This document shows positions 19,369 through 30,164 of a stretch of DNA of 46,514 nt, one piece after another (positions within the stretch are counted from its first letter, which is position 1; the number at the start of each line of letters is the position of its first letter). The notes under the pieces are model-generated. The model was not told where the DNA came from. It did not search any database and saw only the letters and a program-made list of their open reading frames with translations. A program made the position numbers and the translations under genes. This DNA comes from Enterovibrio gelatinilyticus. Lineage in GTDB: Bacteria > Pseudomonadota > Gammaproteobacteria > Enterobacterales > Vibrionaceae. The stretch is from positions 1 to 46,514 of the forward strand of contig NZ_JAJUBC010000038.1 in the NCBI RefSeq assembly GCF_028683095.1, read 5' to 3'.

Positions 19369-20872
19369 AACCACCAATACAGAAAAACCACGCGAAATTG
19401 CCGCGATTGATCTCGGCTCAAACAGTTTTCATATGGTCGTTGCTCGTGTTGTCGGGCAAGGGTTGCAAATTATTAGCCGACACAAGCAACGCGTTCGGCT
19501 TGCCGCTGGCTTTGATGAGCAACTTAACATTGATAATGCCGCTATTAACCGCGGCATTGAATGCCTAAAAATGTTCGCCGAACGCTTACAAGGGTTCAAC
19601 CAAGAAAACGTGCGCATCGCGGCAACATTTACATTGCGTGAAGCCAAGAACAGCCACATTTTTCTCCAGCGCGCACAGCACGTCTTTCCTTATCCGATCG
19701 AAATCATTCCTGGTGTTGAAGAAGCTCGGCTAATTTATCTAGGCGTCAGTCATACTCAGCCGGGAGAAGGTCAAAAGTTGGTGGTTGATATCGGCGGAGG
19801 CAGTACCGAACTCGTTATCGGCAAAGGGTTTACCCCCTCATTGGTTAACAGCAAGCGTATGGGCTGCGTCAGTTTTAACGAACAATTTTTCAAAGATGGA
19901 CAACTCTCAATCAAACGCTTTGCATCCGCACAACTCGCCGCTGAGTTGAAACTAGAAAGCATCGCTAGACAGTATATTAAGCGTGGCTGGGACGAAGCCG
20001 TGGGCTCATCGGGAACGATAAAATCGATACGGGAAGTTTTAATTGCCAGCGGTCATGAAGATGGCATTATCACCCGAAAACGTCTCGACAACTTGATTGA
20101 CCAAGTCCTCACGTTTAAATCCTGCGAAGAACTATCTCTTCCTGGCCTCTCTCCAGACAGGCAACCCGTTTTTGCTTCAGGCCTCGCCATTCTCTCCGGT
20201 GTATTCCATGCATTGAACATTCAGAAAATGGTGTTCTCAGACGGTGCGTTGAGAGAAGGGCTACTTTATGAAATGGAAGACAGATTCCAACACAGTGACA
20301 TCCGAAGCCGAACGGCGGCCGATCTCGCCGAACGTTATCACATCGACCAAACACATGCAGACAATGTGCAGCAAGCCGCAGAGAAGTTCTATTTGCAGGC
20401 GGAACCTCAGCTAAATAGCAAAAAAGCAGAACTGGCTATTTTGTTGAGCTGGGCTGCATTGCTGCATGAAGTGGGGCTCAGTATTTCGCATTCAGGCTTT
20501 CACAAGCACTCTGCTTACATCTTACAAAACACCAATTTGCCAGGATTTAACCAAGAGCAACAAACCGTATTAGCGACGCTCACTCGCTTTCATCGCAAAG
20601 CTCTAAAACTGGGAGAGATGCCTGAGTTCACCTTGTTTAAACTCAAGCATATTTTCCCACTGGTACGCGCGTTGCGACTTGCTTGCGTGCTCAATGTTCA
20701 ACGTTCAGGAGACGAGTTACCCGATGTAAAACTCATCGCCAATGACGACCACTGGACATTACACTTCCCTGAAAATTGGCTTAACCAGAATCGTTTGCTT
20801 GCCGCAGACCTTGCCACCGAGCAAATCTACTGGCAATCCGCTGGATGGACGCTAGCCATCGAAGCCTCCTAG
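19361..20872 (+). CDS. ppx: Exopolyphosphatase
   Basis: This 503-aa Ppx/GppA family member has the actin-like ATPase fold motifs [17 protein letters not shown] and [17 protein letters not shown]. An HD-like helical C-terminal half follows, with [18 protein letters not shown]. It removes terminal phosphates from polyphosphate; GppA activity is an alternative, but the 8-bp overlap with ppk makes Ppx the better call. It ends at a long terminator shared with the convergent pstS. Confidence 0.96.
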   Translation: MSETTNTEKPREIAAIDLGSNSFHMVVARVVGQGLQIISRHKQRVRLAAGFDEQLNIDNAAINRGIECLKMFAERLQGFNQENVRIAATFTLREAKNSHIFLQRAQHVFPYPIEIIPGVEEARLIYLGVSHTQPGEGQKLVVDIGGGSTELVIGKGFTPSLVNSKRMGCVSFNEQFFKDGQLSIKRFASAQLAAELKLESIARQYIKRGWDEAVGSSGTIKSIREVLIASGHEDGIITRKRLDNLIDQVLTFKSCEELSLPGLSPDRQPVFASGLAILSGVFHALNIQKMVFSDGALREGLLYEMEDRFQHSDIRSRTAADLAERYHIDQTHADNVQQAAEKFYLQAEPQLNSKKAELAILLSWAALLHEVGLSISHSGFHKHSAYILQNTNLPGFNQEQQTVLATLTRFHRKALKLGEMPEFTLFKLKHIFPLVRALRLACVLNVQRSGDELPDVKLIANDDHWTLHFPENWLNQNRLLAADLATEQIYWQSAGWTLAIEAS

Positions 20873-20877
20873 CAAAT

Positions 20878-20919
20878 AACAACAAAGCCGATAAGGTCGA
20901 CCCTATCGGCTTTGTTGTT
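20878..20919. terminator. Bidirectional terminator between ppx and pstS
   Basis: A stem of about 19 bp (AACAACAAAGCCGATAAGG pairing with CCCTATCGGCTTTGTTGTT, one mismatch) surrounds a TCGA loop. It lies between two convergent genes. Confidence 0.85.
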
Positions 20920-20951
20920 ATTGATTCATTGTTTAATATCAGACTTACAAC

Positions 20952-21899
20952 CTATAACCCTAACACTTTGCGCTGCTCTTCGATCACACTTGCTGGCAAT
21001 GGCACAAAGCCTTCACCGGCTGCTAGCGCCTGCCCCTGACGAGATAGGATCAGCTCAACAAATTCCGACTCTAGCGGTGCTAATGGCTTGTCCGGTACCT
21101 TGTTCACATACACATATAAATAGCGCGACAGCGGGTACTCGCCCGATGTGACGTTATCAACAGTGGCGAACACCTGCTCTCCATCAACTTCTAATGGAAG
21201 CATTTTCGACCCCGCCGTGCGATACCCAACGCCTGCATAACCAATAGCATTTAGCGAGGTACTCACTGACTGCACCACCGATGCAGAGCCAGGTTGTTCG
21301 TTCACATCGGCGCGGAAATCACCATCACACAAGGCTTTATCTTTAAAGAAACCGTAGGTCCCAGACACTGAGTTACGCCCAAAGAGCTGAATATTGCGCT
21401 TGTCCCAGCTACCGCCAAGCCCCAGTTGCCCCCATTTTTCAAAACGCTCCGTTGAGCCGCAACGCAAGGTTTCAGAAAACAGTGCATCGACTTGTGTCAA
21501 ATCAAGAGTAGTTAGCGGGTTATCCTGATGAACAAAAATAGCCATCGCATCAATCGCCACTTTAATCGCCGTTGGCGGATAGCCGTATTTTCGCTCAAAT
21601 AATGCGACTTCTCGTGGACGCATTTGACGGCTCATGGTGCCAAATTGTGCCGTTGCTTCAATCAACGCCGGAACGGCCGTCGATGAGCCTGACGTTTGGA
21701 TTTGAACGTTGACACTGGGGTAGTACTTTTTAAACAAAGCCCCCCACTGAGTGACCAAATTCGCCAGCGTGTCCGAACCCACAGTCGAAAGATTACCTGA
21801 GATATTATCCGCTCGATGATAAACCGGAAGATGGTCATCAGCGTTAGCCGTGCTGCACCAAGATAAAAACGCGATAAAAACGAGAGCGTATTTTAGCAT
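20952..21899 (-). CDS. pstS: Phosphate-binding periplasmic protein PstS
   Basis: This 315-aa protein has a signal peptide ending [11 protein letters not shown] PstS-type fold follows, with phosphate-binding loops [31 protein letters not shown] and [15 protein letters not shown]. Two Cys (LRCGS and ALCDGD) probably form a disulphide. It would deliver phosphate to PstCA. It starts 7 bp inside the end of phoR, so it is translated from a phoB-phoR-pstS transcript and not from the pst operon. A second PstS elsewhere in the genome is possible. Confidence 0.92.
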   Translation of the reverse strand: MLKYALVFIAFLSWCSTANADDHLPVYHRADNISGNLSTVGSDTLANLVTQWGALFKKYYPSVNVQIQTSGSSTAVPALIEATAQFGTMSRQMRPREVALFERKYGYPPTAIKVAIDAMAIFVHQDNPLTTLDLTQVDALFSETLRCGSTERFEKWGQLGLGGSWDKRNIQLFGRNSVSGTYGFFKDKALCDGDFRADVNEQPGSASVVQSVSTSLNAIGYAGVGYRTAGSKMLPLEVDGEQVFATVDNVTSGEYPLSRYLYVYVNKVPDKPLAPLESEFVELILSRQGQALAAGEGFVPLPASVIEEQRKVLGL

Positions 21900-23188
21900 G
21901 CTAAACGCTCCGGCAAGGTAAACGAAAACACGCTCCCCTTTCCGACCTTGCTGCTTATTTCCAGTTCAGATTCATGATGGTTCAGCGCGTGTTTTACAAT
22001 GGCTAGCCCTAAACCACTCCCGCCGGTTTCTCGTGAACGGGCTTTATCGACGCGGTAAAAACGCTCTGTTAACCGATCGATGTGTTGAGGTGCGATGCCC
22101 TCACCGCTGTCTTTGACTTCCAGACGTGGGCCTTGTGGCGTTCGATACCAACGAACCGAAATTTTTGCGTTGGCTGGTGTGTGTTTGACCGCGTTATAAA
22201 CCAAATTGGAAATCGCACTGCGAAGTTGGTCATCATCACCAAGCACGCTCAGCGAGTGGTCAACATCAAACTCCAACTCATGCGCATGTTCACCACTCAG
22301 TGTTTGCGCTTCTTTTTGCAAAACATCCAACATCGCGGGGACATTCACAGTCTGATCGAGGGCAATTTTTGCGCTTGCTTCGATTTTCGACAACGTCAGC
22401 AATTGCTCCACCAGCCCTTCCATGCGCGTTAACTGCTCTGTCATAACGCCATGTGCTTTGTCCCACATTGGGCCTTGCAACATCTCTGGGTCTTCTGACA
22501 TTTCCAAGTAGCCACGCAATACCGTCATTGGCGTACGCAGTTCGTGGGAAACGTTGGCAAAGAAGTTTCGACGCATGCCTTCAAGTTGCTTGAGCTGTGT
22601 AATGTCACGCGCCACCATCAAGTATTCACCTTCGGCATAAGGCATGGTACGAAATTCGAGAGTTTTGGACACATGCAGTGGCGAGCGCATTTCAAAAGCT
22701 TCACCCAACTCTGCGCGACTCAGGTACTCAATGAATTCAGGGGTGCGGATCAGGTTACCAATATACTGCCCCGCATCATCTGGCATGCGAAAACCGAGCA
22801 GATCCTGTGCCAGCTTGTTACACCATACAATCGAACCATCGTGCTCAAACACGACAACGGCATCGGGCAAGGATTCAGCACCGTTTCGGAATCGGCGAAT
22901 CAAGTTGGCCAATTCTTTACGACGACGACGGTTACGCTTTTGGAGGCGATAGATGCCATTGAAAAGTGGTGTCCAACTGCCTGAGCCTGATGGCGGCGTG
23001 AGGCTACGCTCTTTCCATAACCAGTCAGAAAGCTTCAGTTGGTGGTAAAAGTTCCACAACAAGACCAGCACGGTGGCGATCAGCAACAACCAAGACAAGC
23101 CGCCAAAGAACCAGCCAATCACGAACCAAGGTAAATAAAAAAAAGCCAGCTCTAGAGCCAGCTTTTTCCATGTGAGTCTTTCGACCAT
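21893..23188 (-). CDS. phoR: Phosphate regulon sensor kinase PhoR
   Basis: The 431-aa kinase has two N-terminal membrane helices (about 8-45) and a PAS domain (about 95-200). The H-box [17 protein letters not shown]-box [13 protein letters not shown], and G boxes [10 protein letters not shown] and [14 protein letters not shown] follow. It senses phosphate status through PstSCAB-PhoU and phosphorylates PhoB. It follows phoB by 62 bp. An unusual feature is a terminator-like hairpin with an eight-T run in its own first codons (listed separately). Confidence 0.97.
   Translation of the reverse strand: MVERLTWKKLALELAFFYLPWFVIGWFFGGLSWLLLIATVLVLLWNFYHQLKLSDWLWKERSLTPPSGSGSWTPLFNGIYRLQKRNRRRRKELANLIRRFRNGAESLPDAVVVFEHDGSIVWCNKLAQDLLGFRMPDDAGQYIGNLIRTPEFIEYLSRAELGEAFEMRSPLHVSKTLEFRTMPYAEGEYLMVARDITQLKQLEGMRRNFFANVSHELRTPMTVLRGYLEMSEDPEMLQGPMWDKAHGVMTEQLTRMEGLVEQLLTLSKIEASAKIALDQTVNVPAMLDVLQKEAQTLSGEHAHELEFDVDHSLSVLGDDDQLRSAISNLVYNAVKHTPANAKISVRWYRTPQGPRLEVKDSGEGIAPQHIDRLTERFYRVDKARSRETGGSGLGLAIVKHALNHHESELEISSKVGKGSVFSFTLPERLAC
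23137..23163 (-). terminator. Terminator-like hairpin inside the start of phoR
   Basis: On the minus strand AGCTGGCTCT and AGAGCTGGCT can pair (two G-U wobbles) and are followed at once by eight T residues, codons about 9-17 of phoR. This looks like an intragenic attenuator between phoB and the bulk of phoR. It could also be a coding coincidence. Confidence 0.4.
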
Positions 23189-23250
23189 CTATGTCTCCAT
23201 CACGCCATCCAGTGGCCATCGGACAGCAACATGACTAGTAATATGTCTTT

Positions 23251-23940
23251 CTATGCACGTGTTGAGAAGCGATAACCCGCACCACGAACGGTTTGCACCA
23301 GTTTATCGTGACCGTCTTCTTCTAAGGCCTTTCTCAAGCGACGAATATGTACGTCTACCGTGCGATCTTCTACATAGACGTTGGTACCCCAAACGTTATT
23401 CAGAAGTTGCTCTCGGCTATAAACACGCTCTTGGTGGGTCATAAAAAAGTGCAACATCTTAAATTCGGTTGGACCCATATCCAGCGGTTTTTCATTCGCC
23501 GTCACGCGATGCGAAACAGGGTCTAATTTCAGACCTTGAACGTCGATTACGTCATCCAAAGACGTTGGCGAAACACGGCGCATTACTGCTTTTAAACGTG
23601 CCATCAACTCTTTTGGTGAGAATGGCTTGGTGATGTAATCATCCGCGCCCACTTCCAACCCGCGAACTTTGTCTTCTTCTTCGCCGCGAGCCGTTAGCAT
23701 CACAACGGGAATTTGACGAGTCAGTTCATCTCGCTTGAGATGTTTGATCAGGTTAATCCCCGATCCACCCGGCAGCATCCAATCCATCAGGATCAATTCA
23801 GGGTAAGGCTCGCAGATTTTCTCCAGAGCACTGTCATAGTCTTCTGCTTCTACGGCCTGATAGCCTTTTTGTTCTAGTACAAAGCACAGCATCTCACGAA
23901 TTGGTGCTTCGTCTTCGACAACAAGAATCCGTCTTACCAT
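23251..23940 (-). CDS. phoB: Phosphate regulon response regulator PhoB
   Basis: The 229-aa OmpR-type regulator begins [18 protein letters not shown] (acidic pocket). Its phosphoacceptor Asp lies in [14 protein letters not shown], with the conserved Thr in VVMLTA and Lys in [10 protein letters not shown]. The winged-helix DNA-binding domain ends [12 protein letters not shown]. The ATG at 23940 gives the usual 229 residues and follows a GGAA ribosome-binding site. A Pho box upstream indicates autoregulation. It is first in phoB-phoR-pstS and provides a useful contrast to the degenerate regulator at 36525-37229. Confidence 0.98.
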   Translation of the reverse strand: MVRRILVVEDEAPIREMLCFVLEQKGYQAVEAEDYDSALEKICEPYPELILMDWMLPGGSGINLIKHLKRDELTRQIPVVMLTARGEEEDKVRGLEVGADDYITKPFSPKELMARLKAVMRRVSPTSLDDVIDVQGLKLDPVSHRVTANEKPLDMGPTEFKMLHFFMTHQERVYSREQLLNNVWGTNVYVEDRTVDVHIRRLRKALEEDGHDKLVQTVRGAGYRFSTRA

Positions 23941-23994
23941 TATTCCATACCCAGTTAACTTATGATTTATGGGCGCCATTATGTGATTTTAATA

Positions 23995-24010
23995 TGACAT
24001 TTTTGTGACC
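23995..24010 (-). promoter_or_regulatory. Pho box upstream of phoB
   Basis: On the minus strand GGTCACAAAAATGTCA has GGTCA and TGTCA half-sites 11 bp apart, about 55 bp before the phoB start. It fits PhoB autoactivation. Confidence 0.7.
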
Positions 24011-24093
24011 CGCAACCATGAATGCGTGTCCAGACAACGTTGAACTTTGTCGATTAATCCCTACAGGCCACGAAACATACGGTCTAAAGCAGA

Positions 24094-27000
24094 TTACGCT
24101 GTCGTGACACGATAGTCACTTTCTAACTCACTAATTCCCAATCCTGTCTTCTTCGAGACACGCAGTTGTGTCGGGATCCGCTCTTTCATCGCTTCAATAT
24201 GACTGATCACCCCGATCATCTTGCCAGAGGCGTTTAAGCTATCAAGCGCATCCAATGCAATATCCAAGGTTTCGCTATCTAGCGTGCCAAACCCTTCATC
24301 AAGGAACAGAGAATCAATGCTGGTTTTGTGGCTCACGAGATCAGAAAGTGCCAATGCTAGCGCCAAGCTGACCAAGAAGCTTTCACCGCCAGACAAGGTC
24401 TTCGTATCACGCTCAATATCGCCCTGCCACGTATCGAGCACACTGAGTTCTAACCCTTCGCCCTGCTTGCGATTAAGTTGGTATCGACCATGAATACGCT
24501 CCAACTGTTTGTTCGCGAGATATACCAGGTTATCCAACGTTAAGCCTTGGGCAAACTTACGGAATTTATCGCCCTTTTGTGAGCCAATCAGCGAGTGCAA
24601 ATACTGAATATCATCGTAGTCTGCGCGAAGACGTTCAATCTCACCAAACAAGGCTTGTTGATTCTCTCGACGTTGCTTGTCAGATGACAATTCATTACTT
24701 AGCTCACCACTGCGTTTTGCCAATTGGTTAAGTACGTCAGTTTGCGCCTGAAGCGCAGTTTCTACTTCGTCGAGTGGTGTTTGCTGCAATCGCTCTGCGT
24801 TTTCATGAGCCAATACCTCTTCCACATGATTTTGCGCTTTTTGAAGCAAGACTTTCGCCCCTTCTAACGCATGTTCTAGCTGGCGTTTTTCTGCCAACAA
24901 TTGCTGCTTTTCATCTTCAGGCAATAAGGCTGATTGAAAGGCATCCAGTGATGCAAAAGGTGAAGCAACCAAGCGTTCATTCCACGTTGTTTCTTTGTTT
25001 GCTGTGTCTTCTTTCTGGCTATTGAGCGCTTGTTCTAAGCTACTCACTTCCGCTTGTATCGCGCGCAAATCACCTTGGCATTGTTGCGCTTGCTGCTGAG
25101 ATAACGTCAGGGCTTGCTCTGCGTTCGCCAATTTCACTGCACTATTTTGTCGTTCTTGTTCCGCCACTTTGTCGCCGAATAGCGCGTCTCGCTGTGCTTT
25201 CGCTACATTCAATACACCGAGCAGTTTTTCGCTGTCCGCTTGCATGGCTAACCGCTGTTCGTCCAATGCGATTAACTCACGAGAGATGCCCGCGAGTTCA
25301 GATTCCAACAAAGCCACCGCTTTTCCAAGTGCGTCTTTACGCTGCGCGTTTTGCTCCCACAGCTCCGCATCTTGCTTTCTTTCCTCAAGCCACATTAATA
25401 GCGCGTCGGCATCAGGCGCGGTGTAACCGCTATCCACAATTTGGGTGTTCAAGGCAGCTTGTAAGGTATCCAGTTTATCTAGGCGAAGGCGCTTGTCTTC
25501 TTGCAAGCGGTGTAGCTGCTGCTCATTATTTTTTATGGTTAACGTCAGCAAAGACAGAGCTTGCTCAACACCCGATTGAACGCGTTCTGCGTCAGTCCAT
25601 TGTTGCTTCGCCAGTTGAAGGTGCTTGTCTTGGTCTTTTAGCTGAGCCAGTGTTTGGGTCAATGTATCTCTGGCTTGTTTTTGCTCTTCATTGAACGCTA
25701 CAAACGTGTCTTGTTGCTGTATCGTCAATGCAATACCCAATGCGGCACAGGTTTCGGCCCATTGGTGTTCTAAAGCTACTTGCTGTGATTGTGCGCGCGC
25801 CAATTGCTGCTCAAGTTCAGTGATGTAACGCTTGCATGTCTCCAGCTTCACGCCGGTTTCTTTGCCAGTAACCTCCAACTGACCCAATGCTGTTTCTGCA
25901 TTATTTTTCTGTTGAACGGTTTCAGACACATTCAGCACCGCACCAGTCAAAGCGGGATGTTCGGTCGAACCACACAGCGGGCATGCTTCGTCGGGCTGAA
26001 GTGCTGCGCGGTACTGAGCAAGGTGCTCTTCTTGGCTGACAAGTTTGCCAAGCGCGTCAATAAGCTGCTTTTTGTCCTTGAATTGACCACGAAGTGCCAC
26101 CAGCTCTTGCTCTAGGGTTGTCGCCAACACGGTTTGCTGTTCACGTAGCGTTCGTTTCTCGACATTGTCTTTATCGATATCAATCCACTGCTGTTGCCAC
26201 TGACTCAACTGGAAGTGCGTTGAAAGTTGCGTGTTGAGCTGCTCACGCTGCTTATCGATGGCTTCCACATCACCCTTTGCTGTCGCTTCTACAAAGGCAT
26301 GCTGCAAGGCTTCCCAGTGGCGTTTTGCCGAATCACTAGCTGCAACTGCGGCACGCTGCGCCTGCTGATCTTTCTCTGCTCGAGCCTTATCAGTATTCAG
26401 TGATTCGTTAAGTGTTTTTTCTTGCTCAGCAAGCGACCCCATGGCGGATTGTTCTTGTTGGATCTGCTGACCCATTTGCGCCCATTGTCCAAGGTGCTGC
26501 TTGAGCATTCCCGCCGATTGATGCTCGCTAAGGTAAGCAGTTACCACTCCCAGCGCTTGGTTTTGTTCCTCTAAAGCTCGCGCTTTTTCATCACGAACCG
26601 AGGTTTGATCAGCACACTTGGTTTGTAGTGCTAGGCTCTGCGCAGAGACGTCTTGATGACGCTGGGTGCTGTGCTTTATCTCGGTATCAAGAGGCATGAC
26701 TTTTTCGGTGATCAGCGCATCAAGCGCTTGGTGCTGCGCTTTTGTTTGCGTCAACGTTTCTTGCGCCTGAGAAAAGGCTTTTTCTGCAGTCTCGTTTTGG
26801 ACTGTGCTGGTTAACAACATTTGCTGTTTCGCCGCAAATACTTCGGCACTTGATGCACTTTTCTGCATCGCTGTTTGCCATAATTCGTAAGGCATACGCA
26901 GCTTTTCAGCAGGTTCACTGTTTTCTAGTTTTTCAATGCGCGGCAGTGCAGCATCCCAATTTGATTGGGCAAGATATTGCTGCTGTTCAGCTTGAGTCAT

Positions 27001-27774
27001 TTCTTGCTGGCTCTTGTGGTGCTCTTTCCACCACACAAGATGAGCCGCCAGCTCGACTTGTCGTCCTTGCTGGGTTTTGTGGTTAGCATCCACATCGGCC
27101 AAGGCCTTTTCGACTGCCTCGACTTCTTCTGTACTCAGCAGTTGAACACCTTTGGCTTCCGCTTCCTTTTGGCTAAGTAAAAGCTTCGCTGCCGCAAAAT
27201 GCTCGTGCACTTTCTCTGAGATTCGACCGTAGATCTCCGTGCCCGTGAGTTCTTCCAATAACTCCGCACGTTCGTTTTCTTTGGCATTTAAGAAAGCCGC
27301 AAAGTCGCCTTGCGACAACATCATGGATTTCGTGAATCGCGAAAAATCGAGACCTGTGATGTCTTCCACCAGCTCATTTTTTTGCTTCACTTGTGTTGCC
27401 AGCACCTTGTCGGTTTTCGCATCGACCAACTCAACATCGGCCTGCTGCAAGTTACCGTCAACCTTGCCGCGAGAACGTCGCATGCTCCAAAACGCGCGAT
27501 ACGGGTGGCCTTTTACTTCGAATTCCACTTCCGCGGCACACTCAGCCGTACCGCGAGTCATGATTTCGTTACTTGAGGTAGAGATCAGCCCCAATCGCGG
27601 TGTTTGGTGATAAAGCGCCAAGCAAATAGCGTCCAACAAGGTGGTTTTACCTGCACCGGTCGCGCCCGTAATGGCAAACAAACCATTGTCTACGAATGGC
27701 GTTTGGGTGAAATCAATTTTCCATTCGCCTTTCAGGGAGTTCAGGTTTTTAAAACGTAAGCTGAGGATTTTCAT
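24094..27774 (-). CDS. sbcC: Nuclease SbcCD subunit C (SMC-like ATPase)
   Basis: The 1226-aa Rad50-like protein has Walker A AITGATGAGKTTLLDAICLAL near residue 40. Two very long Gln/Ala/Glu-rich coiled coils surround a zinc hook CPLCGSTEHP near the middle. The C-terminal signature TLSGGESFLVSLALALAL and Walker B SLFLDEGFGTLDSETL follow. With SbcD it cuts DNA hairpins and blocked ends during replication-fork and break repair. The start overlaps the sbcD stop as ATGA, so the two are translationally coupled. It is slightly longer than E. coli SbcC, with the extra length in the coiled coil. Confidence 0.96.
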   Translation of the reverse strand: MKILSLRFKNLNSLKGEWKIDFTQTPFVDNGLFAITGATGAGKTTLLDAICLALYHQTPRLGLISTSSNEIMTRGTAECAAEVEFEVKGHPYRAFWSMRRSRGKVDGNLQQADVELVDAKTDKVLATQVKQKNELVEDITGLDFSRFTKSMMLSQGDFAAFLNAKENERAELLEELTGTEIYGRISEKVHEHFAAAKLLLSQKEAEAKGVQLLSTEEVEAVEKALADVDANHKTQQGRQVELAAHLVWWKEHHKSQQEMTQAEQQQYLAQSNWDAALPRIEKLENSEPAEKLRMPYELWQTAMQKSASSAEVFAAKQQMLLTSTVQNETAEKAFSQAQETLTQTKAQHQALDALITEKVMPLDTEIKHSTQRHQDVSAQSLALQTKCADQTSVRDEKARALEEQNQALGVVTAYLSEHQSAGMLKQHLGQWAQMGQQIQQEQSAMGSLAEQEKTLNESLNTDKARAEKDQQAQRAAVAASDSAKRHWEALQHAFVEATAKGDVEAIDKQREQLNTQLSTHFQLSQWQQQWIDIDKDNVEKRTLREQQTVLATTLEQELVALRGQFKDKKQLIDALGKLVSQEEHLAQYRAALQPDEACPLCGSTEHPALTGAVLNVSETVQQKNNAETALGQLEVTGKETGVKLETCKRYITELEQQLARAQSQQVALEHQWAETCAALGIALTIQQQDTFVAFNEEQKQARDTLTQTLAQLKDQDKHLQLAKQQWTDAERVQSGVEQALSLLTLTIKNNEQQLHRLQEDKRLRLDKLDTLQAALNTQIVDSGYTAPDADALLMWLEERKQDAELWEQNAQRKDALGKAVALLESELAGISRELIALDEQRLAMQADSEKLLGVLNVAKAQRDALFGDKVAEQERQNSAVKLANAEQALTLSQQQAQQCQGDLRAIQAEVSSLEQALNSQKEDTANKETTWNERLVASPFASLDAFQSALLPEDEKQQLLAEKRQLEHALEGAKVLLQKAQNHVEEVLAHENAERLQQTPLDEVETALQAQTDVLNQLAKRSGELSNELSSDKQRRENQQALFGEIERLRADYDDIQYLHSLIGSQKGDKFRKFAQGLTLDNLVYLANKQLERIHGRYQLNRKQGEGLELSVLDTWQGDIERDTKTLSGGESFLVSLALALALSDLVSHKTSIDSLFLDEGFGTLDSETLDIALDALDSLNASGKMIGVISHIEAMKERIPTQLRVSKKTGLGISELESDYRVTTA

Positions 27775-29006
27775 TCGCTGGCCTCCACATGCTCAACTTC
27801 CGCGACGATTTGCGCGAATTGAGTTTGAATGCGTGCTTTGCGTGCTTCCTCTACCTCTCCGTCAAACACTTCTAAGTCGAGGCGTTTTTGGAAAACATCT
27901 TGCGGGGTTAATTCAGCCAAGGTTTCTTTTGCCTCTTGGGTCAGCGCTTGCGATTTTTGTGTGCGAGCACGTTGTAGCTGAAGCACTTCCACATTTAGGC
28001 CTTCGGTAAGAAGCTGAATGCGTTGCTGCAGGTCAGACAAATAGTCTTGCACCGCGACTTCTATGTGCAACCAAATAGGTTTTGGATCATCATGATCTTT
28101 TAACTCAGAAAGCTGTACCTCTATCTCTTCCAGTGACCCTTTTAGGACAGCCATAGGCTGAAAGCTCGGAACACTGATTGGCTCAATACCAATACGCTGT
28201 TCACCATCGAATTCCACCAGCACGACTTGCTTGCTAAATTTGAGTTCATCAAAGCTAAGAGGGATTGGCGATCCGCTGTAACGAATATGCTCTGACTTGG
28301 CGACAATTTGAGGCCGATGAATGTGCCCCAATGCTATATAGTCGGCTGGGGGGAAACCATCCGCGGCAAAGCCATCGAGCGATCCGATATAGATGTCACG
28401 CACCGATTTAGACGGGCTCACACCCAATGCGGTTAAATGCCCGGTAGTAATAATGGGAACTTGCCATTGGTGTTCATCGCGAAGCGCGACCGCCGCTTGA
28501 TAAAGCGCGTGATAATGGCCCTTGATAGCATCACCTAACGCTTGGCGTTTTTCAGTGCCCGACTCGCCAGCGCGGCTGGTCATGACATCACGAGGGCGCA
28601 CAAACGGCACGGCACAGACTATCGCGCCGACATCGCCTGCTTTGTTTTTCAACGTCAGTAATTGGTCTTGAAGATCGTCGCTGGTATTGGCCACCACTTG
28701 TGTATGAAGGCAGGCCAATAAGGATTTCGATTCTTTTAGTGTGGAGACCGAATCATGGTTTCCGCCTAAGACAATCAGTGAGCAGTGACGTTGACTAATC
28801 GATACCACAAATTGGTTATACAGCTCTCGGGCATAACTTGGCGGTGCGCCCGTATCAAACACATCTCCCGCAACAATAACCGCATCGATTTGGTGATCAT
28901 CGATCTGGTCAAGTAACCAATCGAGGAAGGCTTGGTGCTCGCTTCGACGACTTTTCGTGAAGAAGTTTTGCCCTAAATGCCAGTCAGAAGTGTGAAGTAT
29001 TTTCAT
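27771..29006 (-). CDS. sbcD: Nuclease SbcCD subunit D (Mre11-like)
   Basis: The 411-aa metallophosphoesterase has the five Mre11 metal motifs: MKILHTSDWHLGQNF, VAGDVFDTG, GGNHDSV, TGHLTALG and LGHIHRPQ. It is the nuclease subunit of SbcCD and is followed by sbcC with a 4-bp overlap. It is divergent from rdgC, so two recombination/repair functions flank one 120-bp control region. Motifs and length are normal. Confidence 0.97.
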   Translation of the reverse strand: MKILHTSDWHLGQNFFTKSRRSEHQAFLDWLLDQIDDHQIDAVIVAGDVFDTGAPPSYARELYNQFVVSISQRHCSLIVLGGNHDSVSTLKESKSLLACLHTQVVANTSDDLQDQLLTLKNKAGDVGAIVCAVPFVRPRDVMTSRAGESGTEKRQALGDAIKGHYHALYQAAVALRDEHQWQVPIITTGHLTALGVSPSKSVRDIYIGSLDGFAADGFPPADYIALGHIHRPQIVAKSEHIRYSGSPIPLSFDELKFSKQVVLVEFDGEQRIGIEPISVPSFQPMAVLKGSLEEIEVQLSELKDHDDPKPIWLHIEVAVQDYLSDLQQRIQLLTEGLNVEVLQLQRARTQKSQALTQEAKETLAELTPQDVFQKRLDLEVFDGEVEEARKARIQTQFAQIVAEVEHVEASE

Positions 29007-29039
29007 TGCCGTTTGTGTGCTCGCTGTTTTAGATCTGCG

Positions 29040-29059
29040 CCAAATTGTACTCCATTTGG
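29040..29059. other. Inverted repeat between sbcD and rdgC
   Basis: CCAAAT and ATTTGG separated by 8 bp form a 20-bp dyad in the divergent sbcD/rdgC intergenic region. It could be an operator, but no known regulator is recognised. Confidence 0.25.
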
Positions 29060-29126
29060 AGCGACATTCTGCGATGAATGCAATACCATGTGGCCTTTGT
29101 CATTACCGGATGGATAAAGCCTCGTC

Positions 29127-30044
29127 ATGATTTGGTTCAAAAATATTTTTGCCTACCGCCTTACTCGAGACATCGACCTCGACCCAGACCACATTGAGAA
29201 GCAATTGTCTGAGTTTCGCTTCACGCCTTGCGGCAGCCAAGACATGCAAAAATTCGGCTGGACGACGGCGTTAGGTAAACATGGCGACATGATGACTCAC
29301 GTCAGCGACGGCAACCTGCTGATCTGTGCGCGTAAAGAAGAAAAAATGCTTCCTGCTTCTGTCATCAAAGACTCACTAAATGCACGTGTCGAAGCGATGG
29401 AAACAGAACAAGGTCGCCCGCTGAAGAAGAAAGAAAAAGACAGCATCAAAGATGACATCGTGATGGATTTGCTACCGCGAGCCTTTAGCCGCTTGAGCCA
29501 AACCTACGCGTTGATCATGCCAAAGCTTGGCTTTGTGATTGTCGATGCAGGTAGCGCTAAAAAAGCGGAAGATATTCTGGCGTTGCTGCGTAAGTCATTG
29601 GGCAGCCTTCCTGTTGTTCCTGTTGAAACCAACAAGCCTGTTGAGCTGGCAATGACAGAATGGGTTCGCTCGAATGCTGCGCCCAAAGGTTTCACCATTG
29701 GTGATGAAGCTGAGCTGAAAGCGATTTTGGAGCAAGGTGGCGTGATCCGCTGTAAGCAACAAGATTTGTCGAGTGACGAAATCCTTGCGCACATCGAAGC
29801 GGAAAAGTTGGTAACCAAGCTGGCACTGAATTGGCAAGATCGCATCGATCTGATGCTTTGCGACGACATGTCTATCAAGCGCATTAAGTTCTCTGAAGAG
29901 CTGCGCGACCAAAACGCAGATATCGACCGTGAAGATATAGCTCAGCGCCTGGATGCTGATCTTTCTCTGATGTGCGGTGAACTCGGCGCTTTCTTGCCAA
30001 ACCTCTATGAAGAGTTGGATGGCGTAGAGAAATCTGCTGACTAA
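29127..30044 (+). CDS. rdgC: Recombination-associated protein RdgC
   Basis: The 305-aa product begins [18 protein letters not shown] and matches RdgC throughout, including the conserved FGWTTALG and ILPSSVI-like [16 protein letters not shown] segments. RdgC forms a ring-shaped dimer around duplex DNA and restrains RecA; in pilin-bearing bacteria it has been tied to antigenic variation. It is a single-gene transcript ending in a palindromic terminator. Confidence 0.95.
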   Translation: MIWFKNIFAYRLTRDIDLDPDHIEKQLSEFRFTPCGSQDMQKFGWTTALGKHGDMMTHVSDGNLLICARKEEKMLPASVIKDSLNARVEAMETEQGRPLKKKEKDSIKDDIVMDLLPRAFSRLSQTYALIMPKLGFVIVDAGSAKKAEDILALLRKSLGSLPVVPVETNKPVELAMTEWVRSNAAPKGFTIGDEAELKAILEQGGVIRCKQQDLSSDEILAHIEAEKLVTKLALNWQDRIDLMLCDDMSIKRIKFSEELRDQNADIDREDIAQRLDADLSLMCGELGAFLPNLYEELDGVEKSAD

Positions 30045-30071
30045 CACAGCGCAATGCTTCATGGACACGAT

Positions 30072-30102
30072 AAAAAGGGGCATCATAATGATGCCCCTTT
30101 TT
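30072..30102. terminator. Bidirectional terminator after rdgC
   Basis: GGGGCATCAT and ATGATGCCCC form a near-perfect palindrome flanked by five A and five T. It lies between the convergent rdgC and M23 peptidase genes. Confidence 0.85.
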
Positions 30103-30164
30103 ATGTCTGTTGGACTGTTGGAACGCCTAATTTCTTGGTGACAATAACAATATCCGCGAACGAA

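Noticed and set aside
25194-25694. Open frame of 166 codons antisense to sbcC
   Set aside because: It lies inside the coiled-coil coding region of sbcC, where biased codons leave long antisense frames. No start signal or known motif.
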